Shown here piece after piece: positions 1 to 9,912 of a stretch of 64,000 nucleotides of DNA. Source of the DNA: Plantactinospora soyae. Lineage in GTDB: Bacteria; Actinomycetota; Actinomycetes; Mycobacteriales; Micromonosporaceae. Within the stretch, counting starts at the first letter, position 1, and every line of letters begins with the position of its first letter. The stretch covers positions 186,001-250,000 of the forward strand of contig NZ_JADBEB010000001.1 in NCBI RefSeq assembly GCF_014874095.1. Reading direction: 5' to 3'. The notes below the pieces were generated by a model, which worked only from the letters and a program-made list of their open reading frames with translations, made no database searches and was not told where the DNA came from. A program made the position numbers and the translations under genes.

Positions 1-780
1 TCAGCCGTTCGGGTGATCACGGACCGGGGTTATCGCAAATTGGCTAACTTTCTGTGACCAAGCTGCTCCGAAAGGTGCGGCAAGTCCGACCCATCGACCC
101 ATGATCCGCACCTGTACGGCGTCCCGCTCGGTCGAGCCGGGGGAACCGAGAAAGCCCATCCGAACGATGGCCTGGACGAGTCGTTGAGAGATCTCGATCC
201 GACCGTCGACCGACGTACCGGGTACCTCCGCGCCGGGCGACGCCGCCGGGGTCACCACCACCGCCACGTGGTCGAGCAGGGCGTCCCGCAGCGCCCGCTG
301 GCCGACCGCCCGGCCGCCGACCCCGTCGGCCGCCGCGCTGCGCAGGGTGCCCGCCGCCGCGACGGCGATCCGGCGCAGCTCGTCGGCGGCGATGGTCTCG
401 ACCACCGTGCCCACCGCACCCGGCACCGGCCACCGCCAGTCGGTGTCCCGGCGCGGCGGCAGCGCCGTGCCGCCCCGGGCGAGTTCGCCGAGCAGCTCGG
501 CGGCCGAGACGGTCGCGTCGCCCGGACCGTCGCCCGCGACCACCCGGTTCACCAGGACGGACCAGGGCAACCGGGCCCAGAGGACGGTTCGGCCCGTTCC
601 ACCGGCCGCTCCGGCGGTGGCCCCGGACCGCAGCCGGACCACCGCCGCCGGATCGAGCCGGGTCAGCCGGGCCAGGAAGGCTCCCGCGTCCCCTGCACCG
701 GACAACCCGTGTCCGTCGCCGGTAGCCACCGTCCCACCGCCCTCAGGCCGCTCCGCACCGGACACCGGTCCACTCCCCAC
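1..780 (-). CDS. conserved hypothetical protein
   Basis: This gene encodes a 259-residue soluble protein that I do not recognise by function. It is rich in Ala, Gly and Val, has no signal peptide or membrane segment, and ends with a moderately conserved-looking stretch (YRKxx-free, with WVGLAAPFGAAW). The start is uncertain: the GTG at 780 lies 6 nt after the thioesterase stop codon, and a second GTG 17 codons later is possible. It follows the thioesterase and ettA on the same strand, so it is probably the third gene of that operon. The stop codon is at the first base of the window, so the gene is complete. No function should be assumed from the neighbours. Confidence 0.6.
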   Translation of the reverse strand: MGSGPVSGAERPEGGGTVATGDGHGLSGAGDAGAFLARLTRLDPAAVVRLRSGATAGAAGGTGRTVLWARLPWSVLVNRVVAGDGPGDATVSAAELLGELARGGTALPPRRDTDWRWPVPGAVGTVVETIAADELRRIAVAAAGTLRSAAADGVGGRAVGQRALRDALLDHVAVVVTPAASPGAEVPGTSVDGRIEISQRLVQAIVRMGFLGSPGSTERDAVQVRIMGRWVGLAAPFGAAWSQKVSQFAITPVRDHPNG

Positions 781-786
781 CGTCGC

Positions 787-1284
787 TCATCGCCGCGCCG
801 ACTCGTCCTTCGCGTCGCCCGCCGGGGCGAGGTACGGCCGGAGGAACTCGTGCTCCTGGTCGGTCAGTCGACGCGGGCGCTGCCGCTCGAGGTCGAACGG
901 CACGAGTACCGAGCGGGCCCGGCTCGCCAGCACGTCGGCGTCGAAGAGCTCGTAGGCGATGGTGAACCGGGACTGGCGCAGGTCCTCGACCCACATCTCG
1001 ATCCGTACCGTCGGCGCGCGCTCCGCGGTTGCCCGGCCCAGGGCGTACTCGACCGGACGCAGGTAGTCGATCTCGTGCCGGTAGATCACCACACCGTCGG
1101 CGAAGGAGCCGACGCCCCAGGCCCGCCCACCGGCGAACATCAACGCCACCCGGGCCTCCTCGTACAGGGTGAGGAAGCGGGCGTTGTTGATGTGCCCGTA
1201 CGCGTCGAGGTCGGACCAGCGCAGCACGCAGTCGTAGACGTACCGGACGGCCTGGGGCTGGTCGGCCTCGACCCGACTAGTCAC
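787..1284 (-). CDS. acyl-CoA thioesterase, 4HBT hotdog fold
   Basis: This 165-residue protein belongs to the 4HBT hotdog-fold thioesterases, which hydrolyse acyl-CoA thioesters in the cytoplasm. The N-terminal signature DLDAYGHINNARFL matches the family's D-x-x-G-H-x-N-N-A motif, where the Asp is the catalytic residue; the length is typical. I chose the GTG at 1284 because it overlaps the ettA stop codon (GTGACTAG), which implies translational coupling, and because the hotdog domain begins right after it. The longer reading frame upstream is only ettA read out of frame. The substrate chain length cannot be told from the sequence. Confidence 0.88.
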   Translation of the reverse strand: MTSRVEADQPQAVRYVYDCVLRWSDLDAYGHINNARFLTLYEEARVALMFAGGRAWGVGSFADGVVIYRHEIDYLRPVEYALGRATAERAPTVRIEMWVEDLRQSRFTIAYELFDADVLASRARSVLVPFDLERQRPRRLTDQEHEFLRPYLAPAGDAKDESARR

Positions 1285-2953
1285 GGGTGAGCTTGCGGTA
1301 CGTGACCCGGTGTGGCCGGGCCGCGTCCGCACCGAGCCGGTCGACCTTGTTCTTCTCGTACGCCTCGAAGTTGCCCTCGAACCAGAACCACTTGGACGGG
1401 TCCTCGTCGTCGCCCTCCCAGGCCAGGATGTGCGTCGCCACCCGGTCGAGGAACATCCGGTCGTGCGAGATGACCACCGCACAGCCGGGGAACTCCAGCA
1501 ACGCGTTCTCCAGCGAGGAGAGGGTCTCGACGTCCAGGTCGTTGGTCGGCTCGTCGAGCAGGATGACGTTGCCGCCGATCTTGAGGGTCAGCGCCAGGTT
1601 GAGCCGGTTCCGCTCGCCACCGGAGAGCACCTTGGTCGGCTTCTGCTGGTCCGGGCCCTTGAACCCGAACGCCGCCACGTACGCCCGGGACGGCATCTCG
1701 ACCTTGCCGACCATCAGGTGGTCCAACCCGTCCGAGACCAGTTCCCAGACCGTCTTGTCGCCGGAGAGCCCCTCCCGGTTCTGGTCGACGTAGGAGAGCT
1801 TGACCGTCTCGCCGACCCGGACCGCGCCGTCGGTCGGCTGCTCCAGCCCGACGATGGTCTTGAACAGGGTGGTCTTGCCGACGCCGTTCGGGCCGATGAT
1901 GCCGACGATGCCGTTGCGGGGCAGCGAGAAGCTGAGGTTCTCGATCAGCGTCCGCTCGCCGAACCCCTTGCGCAGTGCCTGCGCCTCGATCACCAGGTTG
2001 CCCAGCCGTGGGCCCGGCGGGATCTGGATCTCCTCGAAGTCGAGCTTGCGGGTCTTCTCTGCCTCGGTGGCCATCTCCTCGTAGCGGTCGAGCCGGGCCT
2101 TGGACTTGGTCTGCCGGGCCTTGGCGTTGGAGCGGACCCACTCCAGTTCCTCGGTCAGCCGCTTCTTCATCTTCGCGTCCCGACGGCCCTCGACGGCCAG
2201 CCGGGCGGCCTTCTTCTCCAGGTAGGTGGAGTAGTTGCCCTCGTAGCCGACGGCCCGACCCCGGTCCAGTTCGAGGATCCAGCCCGCGACGTTGTCCAGG
2301 AAGTACCGGTCGTGCGTAATCGCCATGACCGTGCCGGCGTACTTGGCGAGGTGCTGCTCCAGCCACTGCACGCTCTCCGCGTCCAGGTGGTTGGTCGGCT
2401 CGTCCAGCAGCAGCAGGTCGGGTGCCTCCAGCAGCAGCTTGCAGAGCGCGACCCGGCGGCGCTCACCGCCGGAGAGCTGGGTGACGTCGGCGTCCGGCGC
2501 GGGGCAGCGGAGCGCGTCCATCGCCAGTTCGAGCTTGGAGTCGATGTCCCAGGCATCCTCGTGGTCCAGGTCCTCCTGGAGCTGGCCCATCTCGGCCATC
2601 AGCTCGTCGGAGTAGTCGGTGGCCATCTGTTCGGCGATCTTGTTGAACCGCTCCAGCTTGGCCTTCGTCTCCGCCACCGCCTCCTCGATGTTCCCGAGCA
2701 CGGTCTTGGCGTCGTTGAGCGGCGGTTCCTGGGCGAGCAGCCCCACGGTGTAGCCGGGCATCAGCCGGGCGTCGCCGTTGCTCGGCCGGTCCAGCCCGGC
2801 CATGATCTTGAGCAGACTGGACTTACCGGCGCCGTTCGGTCCGACCACACCGATCTTGGCCCCCGGCAGGAAGCTCAGCGTCACGTTGTCCAGCACGACC
2901 TTGTCGCCGTGCGCCTTGCGCGCCTTCTCCAGGACGTAGATGTACTGGGCCAC
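1277..2953 (-). CDS. ettA: energy-dependent translational throttle protein EttA (ABC-F)
   Basis: EttA is an ABC-F ATPase that binds the ribosomal E site and gates the first elongation steps according to ATP/ADP level. The 558-residue product has two nucleotide-binding domains with P-loops GPNGAGKSS and GPNGVGKTT, signatures LSGGERRR and LSGGERNR, and Walker B motifs LLLLDEPTNHLD and VILLDEPTNDLD, plus the charged linker between them. There is no membrane domain. The start is the GTG at 2953 (VAQYIYVLEK, the family N-terminus), preceded by GGGAGG; an ATG 36 codons upstream gives an unrelated extension and was not used. The length matches the roughly 555 residues of E. coli EttA. The thioesterase overlaps its 3' end. 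Confidence 0.96.
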   Translation of the reverse strand: MAQYIYVLEKARKAHGDKVVLDNVTLSFLPGAKIGVVGPNGAGKSSLLKIMAGLDRPSNGDARLMPGYTVGLLAQEPPLNDAKTVLGNIEEAVAETKAKLERFNKIAEQMATDYSDELMAEMGQLQEDLDHEDAWDIDSKLELAMDALRCPAPDADVTQLSGGERRRVALCKLLLEAPDLLLLDEPTNHLDAESVQWLEQHLAKYAGTVMAITHDRYFLDNVAGWILELDRGRAVGYEGNYSTYLEKKAARLAVEGRRDAKMKKRLTEELEWVRSNAKARQTKSKARLDRYEEMATEAEKTRKLDFEEIQIPPGPRLGNLVIEAQALRKGFGERTLIENLSFSLPRNGIVGIIGPNGVGKTTLFKTIVGLEQPTDGAVRVGETVKLSYVDQNREGLSGDKTVWELVSDGLDHLMVGKVEMPSRAYVAAFGFKGPDQQKPTKVLSGGERNRLNLALTLKIGGNVILLDEPTNDLDVETLSSLENALLEFPGCAVVISHDRMFLDRVATHILAWEGDDEDPSKWFWFEGNFEAYEKNKVDRLGADAARPHRVTYRKLTRD

Positions 2954-3274
2954 GGTGCGGCCTACCTCCCACGGATAATGTTTCCCGGATGCCGTGACGT
3001 GTTTGCCACCGACCACGACGTCGGGCTTCCTTTGGACCACGGAGTCGGTTTCGTACCGCATCCGAGGTTGGGCGAAACGCCGTTGTCAATCCTGACAGGT
3101 CCACCACGCTGGGCCCACATCACCCTCCACCGGGCCGGTCAGGTGTCCATGATCACCTTTGAGTTTCCCCCAGACGTCCCGCAGGGCAGTAAGAGTGGCA
3201 CTGGGGGTTAGGCACCGCAGCTACGCTCAGTACGCTCAGCGGTGACACCCGTCATCACCGGAGGTGCACTGATT
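2954..3274. promoter_or_regulatory. divergent promoter region between ettA and otsA
   Basis: This 321-nt stretch separates two divergent operons and holds no credible gene. Both start codons have good ribosome binding sites (GGGAGG for ettA, GGAGGT before otsA). It contains a small inverted repeat, TGTCA-ATCC-TGACA (3084-3097), and a tandem 9-bp repeat TACGCTCAG at 3222-3230 and 3231-3239. A TANNNT hexamer (TACGCT, 3222-3227) could be the otsA -10 box. The operator role of either repeat is inference. Confidence 0.4.
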
Positions 3275-4675
3275 GTGACCGTTCGTAGCTCGTTCGTGGT
3301 CGTAGCGAATCGTCTGCCGGTTGACGAGGTGAACACGCCCGAGGGACGACAGTGGCGGCGAAGCCCCGGAGGCCTGGTCACCGCCCTGCACCCGGTGCTC
3401 GCCCAGCACAAGGGCACCTGGGTCGGCTGGGCCGGCGGGGTGGGCGCCGCACCTGAGCCGTTCGACCTGGAGGGTATCCGGCTGCACCCGGTCCCGCTCA
3501 GCGCCGAGGAACTCGAACGCTACTACGAGGGCCAGTCCAACGCGACGATCTGGCCGCTCTACCACGACGCCGTGGAGACTCCGGTGTACAAGCGCCGCTG
3601 GCGCGAGGCGTACCGCCTGGTGAACGCCAGGTTCGCGGAGGCCGCCGCCGAGGTGGCGGCCGAGGGCGCGACGGTCTGGGTCCAGGACTACCAGCTCCAA
3701 CTGGTGCCGGCGATGCTCCGGGAACTCCGCCCCGACCTGCGGATCGGCTTCTTCCTGCACATCCCGTTCCCGCCGATCGAGCTGTTCATGCAGATGCCGC
3801 TGCGCGCCGAGGTGCTGCGCGGCCTGCTCGGCGCTGACCTGGTCGGGTTCCAGCAGCGGCTCGCGGCGCAGAACTTCGTCCGGCTGGCCCGGCACCTGCT
3901 CGGGCTCCGCTACGAGGGCCAGATGATCCAGGTCGACGGGCGCCAGGTGAAGGCGGGCGCCTTCCCGATCTCGATCGACGTCGCCGAGATGGAGCGGATG
4001 GGTGCCGACCCGGCGGTGCAGGCCCGGGCCAAGCAGATCCGGACCGAGCTGGGCGATCCGAAGACCGTGATCCTCGGGGTGGACCGGCTCGACTACACCA
4101 AGGGGATCGAGCTTCGACTCAAGGCGTTCCGGGAGTTGCTCTCTGACGGAAAGTTGACAGTTCCCGATGCGGTTATGGTGCAGGTTGCTACGCCAAGTCG
4201 GGAACGTGTCGAGCACTACCAGGCACTCCGGGTCAAGGTGGAACGCGAGGTTGGCCGGATTAATGGTGAATTCGGCCGGGTCGGTGTACCGGCAGTCCAT
4301 TACCTCCATCAGTCGTACAGTCGCAGTGAACTGGCCGCGCTGTACTGCGCGGCCGACGTCATGATGGTGACCCCGCTGCGAGACGGAATGAATCTGGTGG
4401 CCAAGGAGTACGTAGCAACGCGCGCCGACTCGGGCGGCGCACTCGTGCTCAGTGAGTTTGCCGGCGCTGCCACCGAGCTGCGCCAGGCATTCCTCTGTAA
4501 CCCGCACGACCCGGACGGAGTCAAGGACGCGCTGCTGCGCGCGGTCCACGTCGACAAGGTCGAGGCCCGGCGCCGCATGCGCATCATGCAGCGCCACCTG
4601 CGTACCCACGACGTCGGACACTGGGCCCGTTCCTTCCTCAACGAGCTGGGTGTACCCGAAACGGAGACGGAGTGA
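3275..4675 (+). CDS. otsA: trehalose-6-phosphate synthase (GT20)
   Basis: OtsA transfers glucose from a nucleotide sugar (UDP- or GDP-glucose) to glucose-6-phosphate, giving trehalose-6-phosphate in the cytosol. The 466-residue protein has the GT20 hallmarks: an N-terminal VANRLPV loop, the sugar-nucleotide site [11 protein letters not shown] near residue 270, and the C-terminal [10 protein letters not shown] motif. Length is normal. The GTG at 3275 is chosen because GGAGGT lies 10 nt before it and the family N-terminus ([11 protein letters not shown]) follows directly; the ATG 11 codons upstream is less likely. Its stop overlaps the next start as GTGA, so otsA and the phosphatase fusion are translationally coupled. 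Confidence 0.96.
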   Translation: MTVRSSFVVVANRLPVDEVNTPEGRQWRRSPGGLVTALHPVLAQHKGTWVGWAGGVGAAPEPFDLEGIRLHPVPLSAEELERYYEGQSNATIWPLYHDAVETPVYKRRWREAYRLVNARFAEAAAEVAAEGATVWVQDYQLQLVPAMLRELRPDLRIGFFLHIPFPPIELFMQMPLRAEVLRGLLGADLVGFQQRLAAQNFVRLARHLLGLRYEGQMIQVDGRQVKAGAFPISIDVAEMERMGADPAVQARAKQIRTELGDPKTVILGVDRLDYTKGIELRLKAFRELLSDGKLTVPDAVMVQVATPSRERVEHYQALRVKVEREVGRINGEFGRVGVPAVHYLHQSYSRSELAALYCAADVMMVTPLRDGMNLVAKEYVATRADSGGALVLSEFAGAATELRQAFLCNPHDPDGVKDALLRAVHVDKVEARRRMRIMQRHLRTHDVGHWARSFLNELGVPETETE

Positions 4676-7281
4676 AGCCCTCCTCCCTGCTCGACGGCGG
4701 TCCACGGACCCTCGACGCGATCGACCCGGAACTACGGGCCGCGGTCGGCCGGATCGCCCGGGTGCCGCAACTGCTGGTCGCCTGCGACTACGACGGCACC
4801 CTCGCGCCGATCGTGGAAGACCCGACCAAGGCCGTACCGCTGCCCGAGTCGGTCGCCGCCGTACGCGCCCTGGCCGCCCTGCCGCAGACCACGGTGGCCG
4901 TCGTCTCCGGTCGGGCACTGCGCGACCTGGCGACGCTGTCCCGGCTGCCCAGCGAGGTGCACCTGGTCGGCAGCCACGGCTCCGAGTTCGACGTCGGATT
5001 CGTCGAGCGGCTCTCCCCCGAGCTGATCGAGGTACGCACCCGACTGCGCAACGAGCTGCGGCAGATCGTCGCCGGCCGGAACCGGGTACGCCTGGAGACC
5101 AAGCCGGCCAGCATCGCGGTGCACACCCGGGGCGCCGAACCGCAGGTGGCGGCGGAGGTCGACGCGGCGGTCAGCAACGGTCCCGCCACCTGGCCGGACG
5201 TCACCGTGACCCGGGGCAAGGAGGTGATCGAGCTGTCGGTGATCCCGACCAACAAGGGCACCGCGCTCGACCAGCTCCGTACCCAGATGTCGGCCAGTGC
5301 GGCGCTGTTCCTCGGCGACGACGTCACCGACGAGAACGCCTTCGCCAAGCTGCACGGGCCGGACGTCGGGATCAAGATCGGCCCCGGCGAGACCGTGGCC
5401 GGCTTCCGGATCGAAGCACCGGTCGACGCCGCCCGGGTGCTCGCGCTGCTCCTGGAGGTACGCCGGAACTGGCTGTTCGGCGAGCGTGCGGTGCCGATCG
5501 AACGGCACTCGATGCTGGCGAACGGGCGTACCGTCGCGTTGCTGACCCCGGAGGCGAGCCTGAGCTGGCTCTGCCACCCCAAGCCCGACTCGCCGGCGAT
5601 CTTCGCCGACCTGGTCGGCGGCAATCCGGCCGGCTACTTCAGCGTCGCTCCGGAGCGCGGCGGCCTGCCCCTGGGCCAGCGCTACCGTTCCGGCACGATG
5701 ACGGTGGAGACCCGCTGGTCCGGGCTGACCGTGACCGACTGGCTCGACCGCCCGTCCAGCTTCGGCGTGCCGAGCGGCCCGGCGGTGGTCGCCGGCGACT
5801 CGACGCTGATCCGGGTGCTCAGCGGCGCCGGCCGGGTCCGGCTGGACTTCGCTCCCCGCCCGGAGTTCGGCCAGGTCGCCGTGCAGCTCCAGCCGCTCGG
5901 CGACGGGCTGCTGGTGCTCGGCTCGAACGAACCGATCGCGCTCTACTCCCCCGGGGTCGAGTGGGAGATCGTCAACGACGGCGGCTACGAGACCGCCCGC
6001 GCGGTGGTCGACCTGGCCGCGGCCGGCGGCTCGGTCACCTGTGAGCTGCGCTTCGGCTCGCACAGCCTGGCCCATCACCGGGTGCCGGTGCACGAACGGC
6101 AGGCCATGGCCGAGCAGCCGTGGCGGGAATGGGTGACCGGGCTACGGCTGCCGAACACCGCCCGCGACCTGGTCGGCCGGAGCGCACTGACCCTGCGCGG
6201 CCTGGTCCACGAGGCCAGCGGCTCGATCCTCGCCGCCGCCACCACCTCGCTGCCCGAGGAACTCGGCGGGGTACGCAACTGGGACTACCGCTACTGCTGG
6301 CTCCGGGACGCCGCGATGACCGCCCGCTCGCTGGTCGACCTCGGTTCGCTGACCGAGGCCGAGGGCTTCCTGCGCTGGGTGGACGGCTGCATCGAGCGCA
6401 CCGGCGGCCATCCGGAGCGGCTGCACCCGCTCTACACCGTCGACGGCTTCGAACTCGGCGCCGAGGCGGTCATCGACACCCTGCCCGGGTACGCCGGCTC
6501 CCGGCCGGTCCGGGTCGGCAACCTCGCCAACCACCAACTCCAGCTCGACGTCTTCGGGCCGGTCGCCGACCTGCTGGCGGCGGTCGCCGACCTGCGCGGC
6601 TCGGTACGCGACACCGAGTGGCGGGTGCTGGAGAACATGGTCGAGGCGGTCAGCCGCCGGTGGCACGAGCCCGACCACGGGCTCTGGGAGGCCCGGCTGC
6701 CGCCCCGGCACCACGTGTACTCCAAGGTGATGTGCTGGATGACCGTGGACCGGGCGCTGCACGTCGTACGACAGCACGGCGACGGGGACCGGCCGGAGTG
6801 GGTGGAACTGCGCGACCGGATCGGCCACAACGTGCTGGAGTACGGCTGGCACGAGCAGGCCGGCGCCTACACCGTGGCGTACGGCGACGAGGAGATGGAC
6901 GCCTCCTCGCTCTGGATCGGGCTCTCCGGGCTGCTCCCCGACGACGACCCCCGGTTCCTGGCCACCGTCCTGAAGGTCGAGGCCGATCTGCGCAGCGGCC
7001 CGGTCGTCTACCGGTACCGCTGGGACGACGGCCTACCCGGGCGGGAGGGCGGCTTCCACATCTGCACGGCCTGGCTGATCGAGGCGTACCTGCGCACCGG
7101 TCGACGGGCCGACGCGGAGGAACTCTTCACCCAGATGGTCGACACCGCCGGCCCCACCGGCCTGCTCCCCGAGCAGTACGACCCGATCTCGGAGCGCGGG
7201 CTCGGCAACCACCCCCAGGCGTACAGCCACCTGGGCCTGATCCGCTGCGCCCTCCTCCTGGACGACATGATGAAGAGCTGA
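4672..7281 (+). CDS. otsB: trehalose-6-phosphate phosphatase fused to a GH15 trehalase/glucoamylase-like domain
   Basis: This 869-residue protein joins two enzymes. Residues about 30-260 are a HAD-type OtsB phosphatase: motif I is DYDGT (Asp39, Asp41) and the C-terminal acidic motif is [10 protein letters not shown] near residue 215; it would dephosphorylate trehalose-6-phosphate from OtsA. Residues about 275-869 match the GH15 family as in actinobacterial trehalases: [12 protein letters not shown] near 536, a WEAR motif near 671 and LPEQYDP near 833 supply the likely acidic catalytic residues. There is no signal peptide, so both act in the cytoplasm. The GTG at 4672 overlaps the otsA stop. 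Whether the GH15 half cleaves trehalose, and so would undo the pathway product, is not settled by sequence. Confidence 0.9.
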   Translation: MKPSSLLDGGPRTLDAIDPELRAAVGRIARVPQLLVACDYDGTLAPIVEDPTKAVPLPESVAAVRALAALPQTTVAVVSGRALRDLATLSRLPSEVHLVGSHGSEFDVGFVERLSPELIEVRTRLRNELRQIVAGRNRVRLETKPASIAVHTRGAEPQVAAEVDAAVSNGPATWPDVTVTRGKEVIELSVIPTNKGTALDQLRTQMSASAALFLGDDVTDENAFAKLHGPDVGIKIGPGETVAGFRIEAPVDAARVLALLLEVRRNWLFGERAVPIERHSMLANGRTVALLTPEASLSWLCHPKPDSPAIFADLVGGNPAGYFSVAPERGGLPLGQRYRSGTMTVETRWSGLTVTDWLDRPSSFGVPSGPAVVAGDSTLIRVLSGAGRVRLDFAPRPEFGQVAVQLQPLGDGLLVLGSNEPIALYSPGVEWEIVNDGGYETARAVVDLAAAGGSVTCELRFGSHSLAHHRVPVHERQAMAEQPWREWVTGLRLPNTARDLVGRSALTLRGLVHEASGSILAAATTSLPEELGGVRNWDYRYCWLRDAAMTARSLVDLGSLTEAEGFLRWVDGCIERTGGHPERLHPLYTVDGFELGAEAVIDTLPGYAGSRPVRVGNLANHQLQLDVFGPVADLLAAVADLRGSVRDTEWRVLENMVEAVSRRWHEPDHGLWEARLPPRHHVYSKVMCWMTVDRALHVVRQHGDGDRPEWVELRDRIGHNVLEYGWHEQAGAYTVAYGDEEMDASSLWIGLSGLLPDDDPRFLATVLKVEADLRSGPVVYRYRWDDGLPGREGGFHICTAWLIEAYLRTGRRADAEELFTQMVDTAGPTGLLPEQYDPISERGLGNHPQAYSHLGLIRCALLLDDMMKS

Positions 7282-7282
7282 A

Positions 7283-7330
7283 AGGAAGGGCCCCTTCTTA
7301 TCGTTTTCTGTAGAAGAAGGGGCCCTTCCT
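7283..7330. terminator. bidirectional terminator, 17-bp perfect stem
   Basis: The arms AGGAAGGGCCCCTTCTT (7283-7299) and its exact reverse complement (7314-7330) flank a 14-nt T-rich loop. It sits between the convergent otsB fusion and cysG and would stop transcription from both sides. Each arm is itself nearly palindromic. I recall this AAGG-GGCCC-CTT element as a frequent intergenic repeat in Micromonospora and relatives; that is from memory. Confidence 0.85.
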
Positions 7331-7336
7331 AACACC

Positions 7337-8698
7337 TCAGGCGTTGCCCGGCAGCTTGGCCAGCGTGTTCACCACGTCGCCGAAGACCACCACCGCAGGG
7401 GGGCGGAACCCGGCGGCGCGGGCGTCCGCCGCGACCGCGTCGAGCGTCGAGCGGACAACCCGCTGACCGCCCGTCGTACCCTCCTGCACCACCGCCGCCG
7501 GTGTCTGCGGCGACCGGCCGTACGACCGCAGCGCCGCCGTGATCGCCGGCAGGTTGTTCAGCCCCATCAGTACCACCAGGGTGCCCCGCAACCGGGCCAG
7601 CGCCGACCAGTCGACCAGCGAGTCCGGGTGGTCCGGCGGAAGGTGCCCGGAGACGACCGTGAACTCGTGCGCCACGCCCCGATGGGTGACCGGGACACCG
7701 GCCGCCGCCGGTGCGGCGATCGAGCTGGTCACCCCGGGCACCACGGTCACCGGTACCCCCGCCGCCGCGCAGGCGAGCGCCTCCTCGCCACCCCGGCCGA
7801 AGACGTACGGGTCGCCGCCCTTGAGGCGTACCACCCGGGCGCCGGCCAGGGCCCGGTCCACCAGCACCCGGTTGATCTCCTCCTGGGCGGCGGCCGGCCC
7901 GTGCGGGATCTTCGTGGCGTCCACCAACTCGACCTCGGGCCGCAACTCGTCGAGGAGCAACCCGGGAACCAACCGGTCGGCGACCACCACGTCCGCCTCG
8001 GCGAGCAGCCGCCGGCCACGGATCGTGATCAACTCTGGGTCGCCGGGGCCCGCACCGACCAGCGCGACCCGGCCGACCGGCCGTACCGCCCCCTCGGCCG
8101 ACGCCGAAGCCGACCCCGCCCCGTTCGGGGGGATCCCGTCCGGCGTTGCCCCGTCCTCCACCGTCCCGTCCGGCACACCGTCCATCGCCCCGTCGAACGT
8201 TCCGTCCGGGTCCGGCCCGTTCCGCGGCGCCGGGCCGGAGCCGGGCAGGGTGCCGTCGATCAGCCCCTCCCGGATCGCATCCCGGACCACCACTGCCCGA
8301 CGCGGATCACCACCGCCGAGCACGGCGACGGTGACCGCCCCGTACCGGGTCACCGCCGGGGTCCAGGCGGTCGCGGCGGCGCGGTCGTCGGCGCGTACGC
8401 AGAAGACCTGGCGCGCGAGCGCGGCGTCGCTGACCGCCTCGGCGGCGGCCGGATCGTCGACCGCCACCTGGACCAGCCAGGCCCCGTCGACGTCGGCCGG
8501 CTCGAACCGGCGGGCCACCCACTCCAGCCTGCCGGCGTCGACGTGGGCCTGTAGGGCCGGGGTCAGCTCCGGGGCGACCAGCACCACCCGGGCCCGCGCC
8601 TCCAGCAGCGCCGGCACCCGGCGGGTCGCCACCGCACCGCCGCCGACCACGAGTACGCGCCGGCCGTCGAGCCGCAGCGCCAGCGGATACAGCGTCAT
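7337..8698 (-). CDS. cysG: siroheme/precorrin-2 synthase CysG-type: dehydrogenase plus uroporphyrinogen-III C-methyltransferase
   Basis: The 453-residue protein combines two steps at the entry of siroheme and cobalamin synthesis. Residues 1-150 are a precorrin-2 dehydrogenase with the NAD-binding loop VVGGGAVATRR. Residues about 205-450 are the SAM-dependent uroporphyrinogen-III methyltransferase (SUMT), with GAGPGDPELITIRG, RLKGGDPYVFGRGGEE and PGVTSS. Between them is an unusual linker of about 50 residues rich in Gly, Asp and Pro with repeated DGxxDG elements. The ATG at 8698 overlaps the cobT stop (ATGA), so the two are coupled. The dehydrogenase half is shorter than in E. coli CysG and appears to lack most of its helical C-terminal part. 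Confidence 0.93.
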   Translation of the reverse strand: MTLYPLALRLDGRRVLVVGGGAVATRRVPALLEARARVVLVAPELTPALQAHVDAGRLEWVARRFEPADVDGAWLVQVAVDDPAAAEAVSDAALARQVFCVRADDRAAATAWTPAVTRYGAVTVAVLGGGDPRRAVVVRDAIREGLIDGTLPGSGPAPRNGPDPDGTFDGAMDGVPDGTVEDGATPDGIPPNGAGSASASAEGAVRPVGRVALVGAGPGDPELITIRGRRLLAEADVVVADRLVPGLLLDELRPEVELVDATKIPHGPAAAQEEINRVLVDRALAGARVVRLKGGDPYVFGRGGEEALACAAAGVPVTVVPGVTSSIAAPAAAGVPVTHRGVAHEFTVVSGHLPPDHPDSLVDWSALARLRGTLVVLMGLNNLPAITAALRSYGRSPQTPAAVVQEGTTGGQRVVRSTLDAVAADARAAGFRPPAVVVFGDVVNTLAKLPGNA

Positions 8699-9912
8699 TT
8701 CTCCGAGACTCCCGCCGCGTCGAACGTGGCCACCTCGTGCAGTACCCGGACCGCGCCGGCGACGACCGGAAGGGCGAGCAGGGCACCGGTGCCCTCGCCG
8801 AGTCGCAGCCCGAGGTCGATCAGGGGTGGCAGGCCCAACCGGTCCAGCCCGACGGTGGCGCCGGGCTCGGCCGAGCGATGCCCGGCGACCAGCGCGCCGG
8901 CCGCGTCCGGGGCGAGCGCGACCGCGGCCAGCGCGGCGGCGACCGCGTTCACGCCGTCGAGCAGTACCGGCACCCGGGACGCCGCACCGGCCAGGATGAA
9001 CCCGACCAGGGCCGCGTGCTCCAAGCCGCCGACCGCGGCGAGCACCCCGACCGGGTCGGCCGGATCCGGCGCGTGCCGGGCCAGCGCCGCGCGGACCACC
9101 GCCACCTTCCGGGCGTACGTCGGATCGTCGACCCCGGTGCCCCGCCCGGTCACCTCGGCCGGGTCGGCACCGGTGAAGACCGCGATCAGCGCCGCCGCCG
9201 CAGTGGTGTTGGCGATGCCCATGTCCCCGGTGACCAGGAATCCTGCTCCCCGGTCGCGCAGCTCGTAACCCGTCCGAAGTCCGGCCTCGACCGCGTCGCG
9301 TACCTCGTCCCGGGTCTGCGCCGGCTCGACCGTCATGTCCCGGCTGCCGTCCCGGACCCGCATCGACACCAGTCGGGGGCTCCCGTCGGGCGACGGGCGG
9401 CCGGCACCCGGTGCCGTGATCCCGGCCTCCGGTCCGGCCGGCCGGCGCGGTGCCGGTGTGGCCGACGGCTGGGGACCAGGCGCCGGTGTCGGTGTCGGTG
9501 TCGCCGACGGTTGGGGACCGGGCGTCGCCGCCGGCCCCGGCGCCGGCCGGGCGATCGGGGTGGCCACCCCGACGTCGACCACGGTCACCGACGCGCCGAC
9601 CTGACGGGCGAACGCGTTGACCACCGCGCCGCCGGCCAGGAAGTTGCTCACCATCTGCGCCGTGACCTCCTGCGGCCACGGGGACACCCCCTGGGCGTGC
9701 ACGCCGTGGTCCGCCGCGAAGATCGCCACCGCCGTCTCCGCCGGCAGTGGCGGCGGGCAGACACCGGCCAGGCCGGACAGCCGTACCGAGAGTTCCTCCA
9801 GGACGCCCAGTGAGCCGGCCGGCTTCGTCAACCGGCCGTGCAGTTCCCGGGCCTCGGCCATCGCCGCCCCGTCCAGCGGACGAATCTCCGCGATGGCTTC
9901 GTCCAGCATCAT
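8695..9912 (-). CDS. cobT: nicotinate-nucleotide--dimethylbenzimidazole phosphoribosyltransferase
   Basis: CobT makes alpha-ribazole phosphate, the lower-ligand precursor of cobalamin. The 405-residue protein shows the family motifs LTKPAGSLGVLE, AADHGVHAQGVSPWP, TGDMGIANTTAAAAL and the catalytic-Glu region GEGTGALLALPVV near the C-terminus. It is about 50-60 residues longer than usual because residues about 121-180 (DNA 9373-9551) are a Pro/Ala/Thr-rich insertion, with PGPQPSATP repeated twice, in the loop after VVDVGVATPI. The start is the first ATG of an ATGATG pair at 9912, overlapping the cobC stop by 4 nt. It lies in the cobC-cobT-cysG operon. Confidence 0.94.
   Translation of the reverse strand: MMLDEAIAEIRPLDGAAMAEARELHGRLTKPAGSLGVLEELSVRLSGLAGVCPPPLPAETAVAIFAADHGVHAQGVSPWPQEVTAQMVSNFLAGGAVVNAFARQVGASVTVVDVGVATPIARPAPGPAATPGPQPSATPTPTPAPGPQPSATPAPRRPAGPEAGITAPGAGRPSPDGSPRLVSMRVRDGSRDMTVEPAQTRDEVRDAVEAGLRTGYELRDRGAGFLVTGDMGIANTTAAAALIAVFTGADPAEVTGRGTGVDDPTYARKVAVVRAALARHAPDPADPVGVLAAVGGLEHAALVGFILAGAASRVPVLLDGVNAVAAALAAVALAPDAAGALVAGHRSAEPGATVGLDRLGLPPLIDLGLRLGEGTGALLALPVVAGAVRVLHEVATFDAAGVSEK

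Noticed and set aside
2954-3061. In-frame ATG extending EttA by 36 residues
   Set aside because: The extension has no similarity to EttA N-termini and the GTG at 2953 has a good ribosome site and the family start AQYIYVLEK.
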